The notes beneath the pieces are model-generated. The model was not told the DNA's origin, searched no databases, and worked only from the letters and a program-made list of their open reading frames with translations. Of a stretch of 64,000 nt of DNA, positions 27,511 through 35,789 are shown in pieces. Made by a program: the position numbers and the translations under genes. Each line of letters begins with the position of its first letter. Within the stretch, counting starts at the first letter, position 1. This stretch comes from Bacteroidales bacterium (GTDB lineage Bacteria > Bacteroidota > Bacteroidia > Bacteroidales > UBA932): the NCBI GenBank assembly GCA_017935505.1, contig JAGBHM010000014.1, positions 62,001-126,000 of the forward strand, written 5' to 3'.

Positions 27511-28737
27511 ATGGACAAGTCATTATGTTTTTATTTCCAGGTACATCAGCCGGATAGGTTAAGATTATACCGTTTTTTTGATATTGGAAATGATTCCCAA
27601 TATTTTGATGATTTTGCAAACAGAACAATCCTCAGAAGAGTTGCAGACAGATGTTATCTTCCGATGAATGCAATAATTCTGGAGTTGATAAATAAATATC
27701 AGGGCCAGTTCAAAGTTGCCTATTCGATTTCGGGTGTGGCCTTGGAGCAATTTGAGAAGTATGCACCGGAGGTTCTTGAGAGTTTCAAGAGACTTGCTGA
27801 TACAAAATGTGTTGAATTCCTTGCTGAGACATATTCACACAGCCTTGCATCACTCATCTCTGCAAAAGAGTTCAAAGCTCAGGTGAAAGAGCATGCTGCA
27901 GCAATTAAAAAACATTTTGGAGTGACTCCTAAAGCTTTCAGAAACATAGAGTTGATCTACTCTGATGAGATTGGAGCAGCTGTAGCAGATATGGGTTACA
28001 ATGTGATGCTTACAGAGGGTGCAAAACATATTTTGGGCTGGAAGAGTCCTAACTATGTTTATACAAATGCCATTAATCCTAAATTGAAACTGCTGTTGAA
28101 GAATTTCAATTTGAGTGATGATATTGCATTCCGCTTCTCAGACAGAAGCAACCCTAACTGGCCGCTTACAAGCGAGAAATATGCGCAATGGCTCAATGAG
28201 GCCGGCAAAAATGACGAGGTGATAAACCTTTTTATGGATTATGAGACATTTGGTGAGCACCAGAGACAGTCTACCGGAATTTTTGAATTCATGAGAGCAT
28301 TGCCAGGCTCTGTGTTGGCAAACACAAACTTTAAGTTCCGTACTCCGTCTGAGGTTGCTCAGCAGCATCAGCCTGTAGCTCCTCTACATGTGCCTTTTGC
28401 AATTTCATGGGCAGACGAGGAGAGGGATACAAGTGCATGGATCGGCAATGAGCTGCAGAATGAGGCTTTCCACAAATTGTATGAGTTGGAGAAGGCTGTG
28501 ATGGCAACAAAAGATGCATCATTGATCTCTGATTTCAGAAAATTGCAGGAGAGTGACCACTTCTACTACATGTGTACAAAATTCTTCTCTGATGGAGCTG
28601 TACACAAATATTTCAACCCTTATGATACACCGTATGAGGCATTCATCAATTATATGAATGCTCTGAGCGATTTCAAACTGAGAGTTGAGAAAAGCGCTGT
28701 AAAATCAGCAGGCAAGGCAAAAAAGGCATCGAAGTAA
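27511..28737 (+). CDS. GH57 alpha-glucan-active glycosidase
   Basis: The 408-residue protein opens with the GH57 signature CFYFQVHQPDRLR. The nucleophile is expected in FRNIELIYSD and the acid-base Asp in FMDYETFGEHQ, after which a helical C-terminal region follows. GH57 members include alpha-amylases, 4-alpha-glucanotransferases and branching enzymes; the exact activity cannot be fixed here. It ends the debranching-synthase-GH57 run and is followed by a strong terminator. The last about 20 residues are Lys/Ala-rich. Confidence 0.9.
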   Translation: MDKSLCFYFQVHQPDRLRLYRFFDIGNDSQYFDDFANRTILRRVADRCYLPMNAIILELINKYQGQFKVAYSISGVALEQFEKYAPEVLESFKRLADTKCVEFLAETYSHSLASLISAKEFKAQVKEHAAAIKKHFGVTPKAFRNIELIYSDEIGAAVADMGYNVMLTEGAKHILGWKSPNYVYTNAINPKLKLLLKNFNLSDDIAFRFSDRSNPNWPLTSEKYAQWLNEAGKNDEVINLFMDYETFGEHQRQSTGIFEFMRALPGSVLANTNFKFRTPSEVAQQHQPVAPLHVPFAISWADEERDTSAWIGNELQNEAFHKLYELEKAVMATKDASLISDFRKLQESDHFYYMCTKFFSDGAVHKYFNPYDTPYEAFINYMNALSDFKLRVEKSAVKSAGKAKKASK

Positions 28738-28782
28738 TTAATATATAAAAGCCTGATATACAGGTGCTACCTGATAAATAAG

Positions 28783-28822
28783 AGAGGGTAGACCCAAATT
28801 GGAGTTTGGGTTGCCCTCTTTA
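28783..28822 (+). terminator. Terminator after the GH57 gene
   Basis: A long interrupted stem (AGAGGGTAGACCCAAA pairing with TTTGGGTTGCCCTCT, with small mismatches) is followed by TTATT. It separates the GH57 gene from the phosphorylase gene. Confidence 0.75.
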
Positions 28823-28871
28823 TTAAGTGATAATGGTAGCTGCACAAACTAAATTATACTAACAAATTTAT

Positions 28872-31499
28872 ATGAAATCATTGGAAAGAGAGTTAGCAGG
28901 AAATGGAGCATTTCCGGAGAACAAGGAAGAGGCGATTCATAGTTACAGCAAGTATAGGGTGAATAATCCTACATGGCGTAACATGCTGATTAATAAGAAA
29001 CTTCCGGAAAGACTGAAGAATTTGGAGGAATTGTCAAAGAATCTGTGGTGGTGTTGGAATCAAAGTGCAATAGAGTTGTTCCAGATGGCAGACCCTGAGT
29101 TGTGGACATTGGCAAACGGAAACCCTATCGCCATGTTGGATATGATAGATCTCAATAGATATAACCAACTTGAGAAGGACAAGGCGTTCTTGGGCAGACT
29201 GGACGAGGTTTATACAGAGTTTGTACAGTACATGTCAAAGAAAGCTGAGGCAAAGGGTCCTGGCATTTCATATTTCTGTATGGAGTATGGTCTGGATACC
29301 TCTTTGAAGATATATTCAGGAGGTCTCGGTATTTTGGCAGGTGACTACCTTAAGGAGGCCAGTGATATGAATGTGAGGATGAATGCTGTAGGATTCCTTT
29401 ATAAATATGGCTATTTCACACAAAAGCTGTCGGGACAAGGAGATCAGGTGGCAAATTATGATCCACAGGATTTCTCAAAGACACCAGCTGTTCCTGTAAT
29501 GGATGACAAAGGAAATTGGATGAAGATTACAGTAGAATTTCCAGGAAGAACCCTTTTTGCAAGAGTATGGAAAGTTGAAGTAGGTAGAATCAATTTGTAC
29601 TTGCTTGATACTGATATAGATGAGAATCTGCAGGAAGATAGAGGCATTACCCATCAGCTCTATGGTGGAGATTGGGAGAACCGATTGAAACAGGAGCTCC
29701 TTTTGGGCGTGGGCGGAATCCGCGCATTGAGGAAACTCGGAATCCATTCTGAGGTTTACCACTGCAATGAGGGACATGCTGCATTTATCGGACTTGAGAG
29801 ATTGAGAGAGTATGTTCAGGAGAAGAATCTGTCATTTACAGAGGCATTGGAGATAGTAAGAGCCTCTTCACTCTTTACAACCCACACTCCTGTGCCTGCA
29901 GGACACGATGCTTTTGCAGAAGATATGTTGAGAAAATATATTTCACACTATCCTGAAAGGTTGAGAATAGACTGGCCTACCCTCATGTCTTTGGGTATGA
30001 TAGACCCTTACAACCCAGGTGACAAGTTCTCAATGAGCAATCTGGCTGCAAACCTTAGCCAGGAGGTGAATGGTGTGAGCTGGCTGCATGGTAAAGTGAG
30101 TCAGGATATACTTTCAAACCTATGGCCTGGATATCTTCCTGAAGAGCTTCATGTAGACTATGTTACCAATGGTGTACACTATCCTACATGGACCGCTCCT
30201 GAGTGGAAAGAGCTTCATGCAAAAGTATTTGGAGAGGAGTTTGCAAGCCACAACTATGACAAGAGCTGTTTCAGCGGAATCCGCAAGGTGAGCAATGAGC
30301 AGATCTGGAGCATAAGATGCGGCTTGAAGACAAAACTTATCAACAAGATCAAAGCATATCTCTCTGATCCTGCTGTAGCAAACCACTACTCTCCACAACA
30401 TATTGTAGAGATTAAGAACACTTTGAGAGATGATATCCTTACTGTAGGTTTTGCAAGACGTTTTGCAACATACAAGAGGGCTCACCTGCTCTTCAGAGAT
30501 CTTGATACTTTGAATGATATAATCAATAATCCTGAGCGTCCTATACAGTTTATATTTGCCGGTAAGGCGCATCCTGCAGACAAAGCCGGTCAGGATTTGA
30601 TCAAACGTATTGTTGAGATCTCCAAGATGCCTCAGTTCATAGGAAAGATTGTATTTGTACCTAACTATGACATCACTTTGGCAAAATATCTTGTACAGGG
30701 AGTTGATATATGGATGAACACACCTACAAGACCTCTTGAGGCTTCTGGAACCAGTGGTGAGAAGGCTGTAATGAATGGTGTAATGCATTTCTCTGTCCTC
30801 GACGGATGGTGGGTTGAAGGTTACAAGGAGGGTGCCGGATGGGCTCTGCAGATGGAGCGTACATATCAGGACCAGAATTTCCAGGACGAGTTGGATGCCG
30901 CTACAATATACCATATCTTTGAGTCTGACATTGCCCCTAAATACTATGACAAGAACTCAAAGGGCATATCAAATGCATGGATTGAGACAATCAAGAACTG
31001 CGTTGCTGAGGTTGCATGCGACTTTACAACCAACAGGATGATGAATGACTACTTCAACAAATTCTACAATCCATTGGCAAAACGCTATAATAGATTGATT
31101 GAGAATGATTACGCTGTGGCAAGAACAATTGCTTGCTGGAAGAGGGGAATGCGCAGGGAGTGGTCTAAAGTTGAGGTTGTAGATAATACTACAATAAGCA
31201 ACGGATCATTGGTATTGGGTGATTCATCACAATCAGTAATTAAATTGTATATAGGTAATGATATTGAACCGGAAGATATCGGAATTGAGATATTGCTGGC
31301 AGAATACAACAGAAAAGGAAGACTCTGTATAAAAGAAGTATTCCCTTATGTATTCAAGGAGTTTGCCGACGGAGTGGCAACTTATGTCTGCGATATGCTT
31401 CCAGACAAGACCGGTGCATATCAGGTTGCCGGAAGAATGTATGCGAAGAACCCGCTTCTTCCTCATAGACAAGATTTTGAATTAGTAAGATGGTTGTAG
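28872..31499 (+). CDS. glgP: Alpha-glucan phosphorylase (GT35)
   Basis: The 875-residue enzyme releases glucose 1-phosphate from the non-reducing ends of glycogen. It belongs to the form with an N-terminal DUF3417-type segment (LEELSKNLWWCWNQSA). The phosphorylase core shows YFCMEYGL, GGLGILAGDYLKEASD, HCNEGHAAF and FTTHTPVPAGHD. The PLP-binding region reads EASGTSGEKAVMNG, with the Schiff-base lysine most likely Lys631. It follows a terminator, so it has its own transcription start, though no clear -7 box is visible in the 50 bases before it. Its end overlaps ribF by 10 bases. Confidence 0.92.
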   Translation: MKSLERELAGNGAFPENKEEAIHSYSKYRVNNPTWRNMLINKKLPERLKNLEELSKNLWWCWNQSAIELFQMADPELWTLANGNPIAMLDMIDLNRYNQLEKDKAFLGRLDEVYTEFVQYMSKKAEAKGPGISYFCMEYGLDTSLKIYSGGLGILAGDYLKEASDMNVRMNAVGFLYKYGYFTQKLSGQGDQVANYDPQDFSKTPAVPVMDDKGNWMKITVEFPGRTLFARVWKVEVGRINLYLLDTDIDENLQEDRGITHQLYGGDWENRLKQELLLGVGGIRALRKLGIHSEVYHCNEGHAAFIGLERLREYVQEKNLSFTEALEIVRASSLFTTHTPVPAGHDAFAEDMLRKYISHYPERLRIDWPTLMSLGMIDPYNPGDKFSMSNLAANLSQEVNGVSWLHGKVSQDILSNLWPGYLPEELHVDYVTNGVHYPTWTAPEWKELHAKVFGEEFASHNYDKSCFSGIRKVSNEQIWSIRCGLKTKLINKIKAYLSDPAVANHYSPQHIVEIKNTLRDDILTVGFARRFATYKRAHLLFRDLDTLNDIINNPERPIQFIFAGKAHPADKAGQDLIKRIVEISKMPQFIGKIVFVPNYDITLAKYLVQGVDIWMNTPTRPLEASGTSGEKAVMNGVMHFSVLDGWWVEGYKEGAGWALQMERTYQDQNFQDELDAATIYHIFESDIAPKYYDKNSKGISNAWIETIKNCVAEVACDFTTNRMMNDYFNKFYNPLAKRYNRLIENDYAVARTIACWKRGMRREWSKVEVVDNTTISNGSLVLGDSSQSVIKLYIGNDIEPEDIGIEILLAEYNRKGRLCIKEVFPYVFKEFADGVATYVCDMLPDKTGAYQVAGRMYAKNPLLPHRQDFELVRWL

Positions 31500-32383
31500 C
31501 AGCAACAGGTTTCTTTGATGGTGTGCATTTGGGGCACCGTAAAGTTTTGGAATCCTTATGTGAGATAGCTCGCAATGAGGGCAAAAGGAGTGCAGTAATC
31601 TCCTTTTGGCCTCATCCGCGCAGCGTCCTGCAGCAGGAGGCCTATAATTTGAGGTTGCTCAATACTCTGGAAGAGAAGGAGTATCTGTTGAAAAGCATTG
31701 GAATAGATGAATTTATAAATATTCCATTTACAAAGGCTTTCAGCAAGCTCTCTACTAAGGAGTTTATGCAGCAGTATCTTATAGGCAAGTATGGAGTTTC
31801 TGTACTTGTCATAGGATATGACCATCGGTTGGGAAGCAATATCTCTGAATCTCAGCAGGAGATGATCACAACTGCTGAGTCTTTGGGCCTGAAGGTAATA
31901 AGGGTCAGCGAATTTATTGTTGACGACAATATCATCAGCTCAACAAAAATAAGAAAACTCCTGCAGCAGACAAATGTTGAGGGTGCTGCAAAATATTTGG
32001 GTTACAACTACTTCATAAAAGGAGTTGTTGTTGCGGGCAACAGGATAGGCCGTACTATCGGTTTCCCTACTGCAAATATGAAATTGTACAATCCTCTTAA
32101 GGAGATACCGGGCAATGGCGTATATGCAGTTTATGTAAATGTCCTCGGAAAACGGTATATTGGAATTACCAATATCGGGACTCGTCCAACTGTTGACGGC
32201 AAGGAGTGCACTATAGAGACATACATCCTGAATTTTGATGAAGATATATATGGATTGGATATCTCTGTGGAATTTGTATTTAAGATAAGGGAGGAGAGGA
32301 AGTTTGCCTCTCTGAATGAATTGAAACAGGAGCTTGCTGCCAACAGGGATTTGGCATTTGAGAGACTGTCGGCTGGATTGTAA
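31490..32383 (+). CDS. ribF: Bifunctional riboflavin kinase / FAD synthetase
   Basis: The 297-residue enzyme makes FMN and FAD. The N-terminal adenylyltransferase half has GFFDGVHLGHR and the ISSTKIRKLL motif; the C-terminal flavokinase half has GRTIGFPTANM and NGVYAVYV with GTRPTV. The length is normal. Its ATG lies inside the last codons of glgP (10-base overlap), so it is cotranscribed with the phosphorylase gene. Confidence 0.95.
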   Translation: MVVAATGFFDGVHLGHRKVLESLCEIARNEGKRSAVISFWPHPRSVLQQEAYNLRLLNTLEEKEYLLKSIGIDEFINIPFTKAFSKLSTKEFMQQYLIGKYGVSVLVIGYDHRLGSNISESQQEMITTAESLGLKVIRVSEFIVDDNIISSTKIRKLLQQTNVEGAAKYLGYNYFIKGVVVAGNRIGRTIGFPTANMKLYNPLKEIPGNGVYAVYVNVLGKRYIGITNIGTRPTVDGKECTIETYILNFDEDIYGLDISVEFVFKIREERKFASLNELKQELAANRDLAFERLSAGL

Positions 32384-32397
32384 TTGGTTTTTGATAT

Positions 32398-32910
32398 ATG
32401 TATTACGCAGATTCTGACATATTGACTGTTGTCCTTACACTCATTACGATGGCGGCGGGTATCTATTCGTCTGTAAAGAGCGGAAAGAAGAAGAAGGGTG
32501 AGCTTGACAGGCGGAAAGTCCGGAGCCGTGCAACTGTAGCAGAAACTGTTGAAACAGAAAACCAAATGGTTGAGGATGAAGATGAAGAGTCTCCATTCTT
32601 TTCGTTGGAAAGCATTCTTCAGGAGATCAGCAACGAGCGTGAAGAGGAATCGGCTTTGGAGGAGTTTGTATACGAGGGCAAATCTGCCGTAGAGCAACCT
32701 CATGCAGCTCAGTGGCAAATAGCTGAAGAACTCCAGACTCCAGAAGAGGTTGTGGTATCAGTTACTGAAAAATATCAGGACAATCGTGAATTCCCTCAGG
32801 AGGCCTCAGAGGAGAGCCGTAGTACCGGAATCAAGGAGCGTCTGAAGGCTTCTCCAAAGGATGCTGTAATCTTTACTGAAATATTGAAACCCAAGTATAA
32901 AGAATTTTAA
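32398..32910 (+). CDS. Acidic membrane-anchored hypothetical protein
   Basis: The 170-residue product has one N-terminal membrane span (about 8-24), a basic patch KSGKKKKGE, then a long, very acidic and probably disordered region. It ends in a short basic motif RLKASPKDAVIFTEILKPKY. From memory, the ending DAVIFTEIL..KY is shared by unnamed Bacteroidales proteins. The function is unknown. It begins 14 bases after ribF, probably in the same transcript, and no enzyme-like motif is seen. Confidence 0.7.
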   Translation: MYYADSDILTVVLTLITMAAGIYSSVKSGKKKKGELDRRKVRSRATVAETVETENQMVEDEDEESPFFSLESILQEISNEREEESALEEFVYEGKSAVEQPHAAQWQIAEELQTPEEVVVSVTEKYQDNREFPQEASEESRSTGIKERLKASPKDAVIFTEILKPKYKEF

Positions 32911-32928
32911 TTGTAATAAAATATTTCT

Positions 32929-32936
32929 TATCTTTG
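32929..32936 (+). promoter_or_regulatory. -7 box for greA
   Basis: TATCTTTG, giving a leader of about 45 bases that contains a terminator-like hairpin before the greA ATG. Confidence 0.6.
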
Positions 32937-32946
32937 CACAGAAGGG

Positions 32947-32976
32947 TCCCGAAACCAATCGGGATTCTTTTTAATT
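32947..32976 (+). terminator. Terminator-like hairpin in the greA leader
   Basis: The stem TCCCGA / TCGGGA with a 6-base loop is followed by TTCTTTTTAA. It lies downstream of the greA -7 box and upstream of the greA start, so it may both end the upstream transcript and attenuate greA. Confidence 0.6.
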
Positions 32977-32986
32977 TTTATATATT

Positions 32987-33460
32987 ATGACTAAGATACA
33001 TTATTTAACAGCGGAAGGATTGGAGAAACTCAAGGCTGAGCTAGCCCACCTTGTTTCAGTGGAGAGACCTTCCATTTCAAAACAGATAGCGGAGGCCCGT
33101 GATAAGGGAGATTTGTCGGAAAATGCAGAGTATGATGCAGCCAGAGAGGCTCAAGGTCTTTGTGAATTGAAGATATCACAACTTCAGGATCTTATAGCAA
33201 ATGCAAGAATTATAGATGAGTCTAAAATAAATACAGATCAGGTTCAGATTCTCAATAAAGTGAAAATCAAGAACTTGAAGACAAATGCTATTGTAGAGTA
33301 TACACTTGTGGGTGAGAGTGAGGCCAATATAAAGGAGGGTAAACTTGCAGCTGCAACACCTATCGGAAAAGCTCTTATAGGAAAGAAAAAGGGAGATATT
33401 GTTCCTGTACAGGTTCCAAGCGGCCTTATAAATTTTGAAATACTTGATATATCAATCTAA
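32987..33460 (+). CDS. greA: Transcription elongation factor GreA
   Basis: GreA rescues backtracked RNA polymerase by stimulating transcript cleavage. The 157-residue protein has the N-terminal coiled coil with the acidic tip (EARDKGDLSENAEYDAARE, seen as EARDKGDLSEN and AEYDAA) and the C-terminal FKBP-like domain with ISIATPIGKALIGKKKGD-type motifs (PIGKALIGKKKGD). The length is standard. It is preceded by a -7 box and a hairpin leader, and followed after 5 bases by the HIT-protein gene. Confidence 0.96.
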   Translation: MTKIHYLTAEGLEKLKAELAHLVSVERPSISKQIAEARDKGDLSENAEYDAAREAQGLCELKISQLQDLIANARIIDESKINTDQVQILNKVKIKNLKTNAIVEYTLVGESEANIKEGKLAAATPIGKALIGKKKGDIVPVQVPSGLINFEILDISI

Positions 33461-33465
33461 GAGTT

Positions 33466-33867
33466 ATGGCTTCTGTTTTTACAAGAATCGCCAATGGCGA
33501 AATTCCTTCATATAAAGTAGCGGAGAGCAGTGACTACTATGCTTTCCTCGATATCAGTCCTATGGCTGCAGGCCATACTTTGGTGATCCCAAAGCATGAG
33601 GTGGATTATATTTTTGATCTCGACAGTGCCGAGTATGCCGGTTTGTGGGCGTTTGCCCAGAAGGTGGCAAAGGCCTTGAAAGAGGCTGTGCCATGCAAAA
33701 GGGTTGGTGTTGCTGTATTGGGAATGGAGGTGCCTCATGCGCATATACATCTTGTTCCGTTGCAGTCGGAGGCAGATATGGATTTCAGAAAGGAGAAACT
33801 CCAGCTCTCTTCTGAGGAGTTTGTTGCAATTGCAGGAAAGATTGCAGAGGCTTTTGACCGTTTGTAA
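33466..33867 (+). CDS. HIT-family nucleotide-binding hydrolase
   Basis: The 133-residue protein is a histidine-triad member with IFTRI-like start (SVFTRIANGEIPSY), GHTLVIPKHEVDY and the triad PHAHIHLVP near residue 93. HIT proteins of this type hydrolyse purine nucleotide phosphoramidates and adenylated substrates. It directly follows greA and is likely cotranscribed with it. Confidence 0.93.
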   Translation: MASVFTRIANGEIPSYKVAESSDYYAFLDISPMAAGHTLVIPKHEVDYIFDLDSAEYAGLWAFAQKVAKALKEAVPCKRVGVAVLGMEVPHAHIHLVPLQSEADMDFRKEKLQLSSEEFVAIAGKIAEAFDRL

Positions 33868-33890
33868 AAAATAATTCAACAATAAACTAT

Positions 33891-35042
33891 ATGAAAAAGA
33901 GTTTTCTTTTAGTAATGGCCGCTCTTTCAATTGTTTCATGCGGTCCAAAGGATAGTGCGGTGGTGAATGTGGAAGTTCCGGGTGCCGCAGGGAAGGAGAT
34001 TGTACTTTCAAAATTACAGGTGAACCAGATTAAAGTTGTTGATACGCTCAAATTGGATTCAAAAGGTGCCGTAAAATACAATGTTTCTGTGGCAGAAGAT
34101 ATGCCTGATTTCTACTATTTGTCATACAACAGAAAAAGATTGGCATCTATGCTTCTCAAAGGTGGTGACAAGGTGAATGTTTCGGTGGATACACTCGGAG
34201 GAGACCTTAAAATCGAGGGCTCTGAGGAGTCTGTTAAATTGGCTGAGATTGAGGCAAAGGTACATCAGTTCACTGCAAAATTCGACTCCCTTTCATACGA
34301 GCTTGTTTCGGCTGTAGAGGCAAATGAGAGTGAAAAAGTTGATAAACTGCAGCATGAACTCGGTCGCCATTTCATTGCATACAAGAGGGCTGCCGTAGCG
34401 GATATCATGAAGAATCCATATTCATTCACAAATGTTACACTGCTGTATCAGCAATTGAATGAGAATCTTCCATTGTTTGGTGATATGACAGACGTTGCAT
34501 ATTTTAAACGTGTGGCTGATTCATTGCAGACAGTCTACCCTAATTCTGTATATGTGAGGTCGCTTAAGGATGAGGTTGCAAAGAAGGAGAACATGCTTGC
34601 ATTGAGCAACAGACTTAAAGCAGCAGAGGAGTTGGCATATCCGGAGCTCTCTCTACCTGATACAAAATCTGAAGTACACAAATTGTCTTCACTTTTGGGC
34701 AAACCTTTTATTCTGATATTCTGGACAAGCACAGTTGCTCAGCAAAAGATGTTCAACCATGACCTCAAAGAGTTGTACAAGAAGTATAATCCTAAAGGCC
34801 TGGAGATATATCAGGTGAGTGCAGATGTTGACAAAGCATCTTGGGCTACAATTGTAAAGGAGCAGGAGTTGCCATGGATAAATGTATGTGATGGCTTTGG
34901 CGCACAATCAACAGCGCTCCATACATACGGAGTTTCAACCTTGCCTGCAATGTTCATTTTTGATAAGGCTGGTACTATTGTGGCAAAAAATATTTTCGAC
35001 AAGGCTGCCCTGGATAGGGAATTGGCCAAATTGTCTTATTAA
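33891..35042 (+). CDS. Thioredoxin-fold lipoprotein without the CxxC motif
   Basis: The 383-residue protein has a lipoprotein signal (LSIVSC, Cys17), an N-terminal DUF4369-like beta domain, a helical middle part (about 110-235) and a C-terminal TlpA/AhpC-like domain from about 250. That domain keeps the strand leading to the active site (PFILIFWTSTVAQQKMF) and the cis-Pro loop (VSTLPAMFIF), but TSTVAQQ replaces the usual W-C-x-x-C. No cysteine pair is present, so classical thiol-disulphide exchange is not expected; it may be a binding or structural relative. It lies 23 bases after the HIT gene. Confidence 0.82.
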   Translation: MKKSFLLVMAALSIVSCGPKDSAVVNVEVPGAAGKEIVLSKLQVNQIKVVDTLKLDSKGAVKYNVSVAEDMPDFYYLSYNRKRLASMLLKGGDKVNVSVDTLGGDLKIEGSEESVKLAEIEAKVHQFTAKFDSLSYELVSAVEANESEKVDKLQHELGRHFIAYKRAAVADIMKNPYSFTNVTLLYQQLNENLPLFGDMTDVAYFKRVADSLQTVYPNSVYVRSLKDEVAKKENMLALSNRLKAAEELAYPELSLPDTKSEVHKLSSLLGKPFILIFWTSTVAQQKMFNHDLKELYKKYNPKGLEIYQVSADVDKASWATIVKEQELPWINVCDGFGAQSTALHTYGVSTLPAMFIFDKAGTIVAKNIFDKAALDRELAKLSY

Positions 35043-35048
35043 TTTGGG

Positions 35049-35090
35049 ATTGCCGGAATCCTACAGAAGTTTTTTAGGTTTTCCGGCAAT
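35049..35090. terminator. Hairpin between converging genes
   Basis: Perfect 10-bp arms ATTGCCGGAA / TTCCGGCAAT with an inner CCTA/TAGG pair separate the thioredoxin-fold gene from tsaB and overlap the last tsaB codons. There is no proper T-tract on either side, so its efficiency as a terminator is uncertain. Confidence 0.5.
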
Positions 35091-35777
35091 GAAATCTTTA
35101 AGATAGAAGGGTTCAAAGTATGCAACATCTTTGAACTCTTTTTTATTTAGTAGTGCAGAGGCTATCACACGCATACCTGTGGCATGGGGAAGTTGTTCTG
35201 CAAATATGGCATTGGGATGGTTTACAAGTGGCTTGAACTTCTCCGCACCGTTTCCTGTAAAAAGCACTTTTCCGGATTCCAGCTCCTCTTTAAAACTGTT
35301 TTCATCAAGAATGAGGGCTTTTGTTGGAGAGGTCGCCTCACCTTTTGAATTAAAGGTTGCTGTATATACTTCCATCCTCCTGGCGTCGATCATTGGAACT
35401 ATAGTGTAATTCTCCCCTTCCAGCAGTTTGTTACCGTTTGTATTCACCAGATTGTTATCTATTGCACATTGTGCTATAATATCAAGGGTGCCTACGCCTA
35501 TAAGAGGTTTGCCTGCACCATAGCACAATCCTTTGGCACAAGAGACCCCAACTCTTAAACCGGTATATGAACCGGGGCCCTCACTTACAGCAACTGCGCC
35601 GCAGTCGGCCATTGTCAGATTATTTTCGGCAAGGATATCCTGAATATATCTGGCCAATAGCGAAGCGTGTGACTTGGGTTCATTTATATATTTTTCGGCA
35701 ATAATCTTATCTCCTGAACATATTGCAACTGAGCACGATTCTGTTGCTGTCTCCAATAATAATATGATATTCTCCAT
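35061..35777 (-). CDS. tsaB: tRNA N6-threonylcarbamoyladenosine synthesis protein TsaB
   Basis: TsaB is the non-catalytic ASKHA-fold partner of TsaD in t6A37 tRNA modification. The 238-residue protein has LLLETATESCSVAI, SHASLLARYIQDIL and VAVSEGPGSYTGLRVGVS, all typical. It begins 12 bases after the hlyD stop, so an essential translation gene appears to be the last cistron of the tolC-hlyD transcript. Confidence 0.94.
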   Translation of the reverse strand: MENIILLLETATESCSVAICSGDKIIAEKYINEPKSHASLLARYIQDILAENNLTMADCGAVAVSEGPGSYTGLRVGVSCAKGLCYGAGKPLIGVGTLDIIAQCAIDNNLVNTNGNKLLEGENYTIVPMIDARRMEVYTATFNSKGEATSPTKALILDENSFKEELESGKVLFTGNGAEKFKPLVNHPNAIFAEQLPHATGMRVIASALLNKKEFKDVAYFEPFYLKDFIAGKPKKLL

Positions 35778-35789
35778 GGTGCGGATCCC

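Noticed and set aside
30120-30914. A 264-codon open frame on the minus strand
   Set aside because: It mirrors the catalytic region of the glycogen phosphorylase gene and shows no domain of its own.
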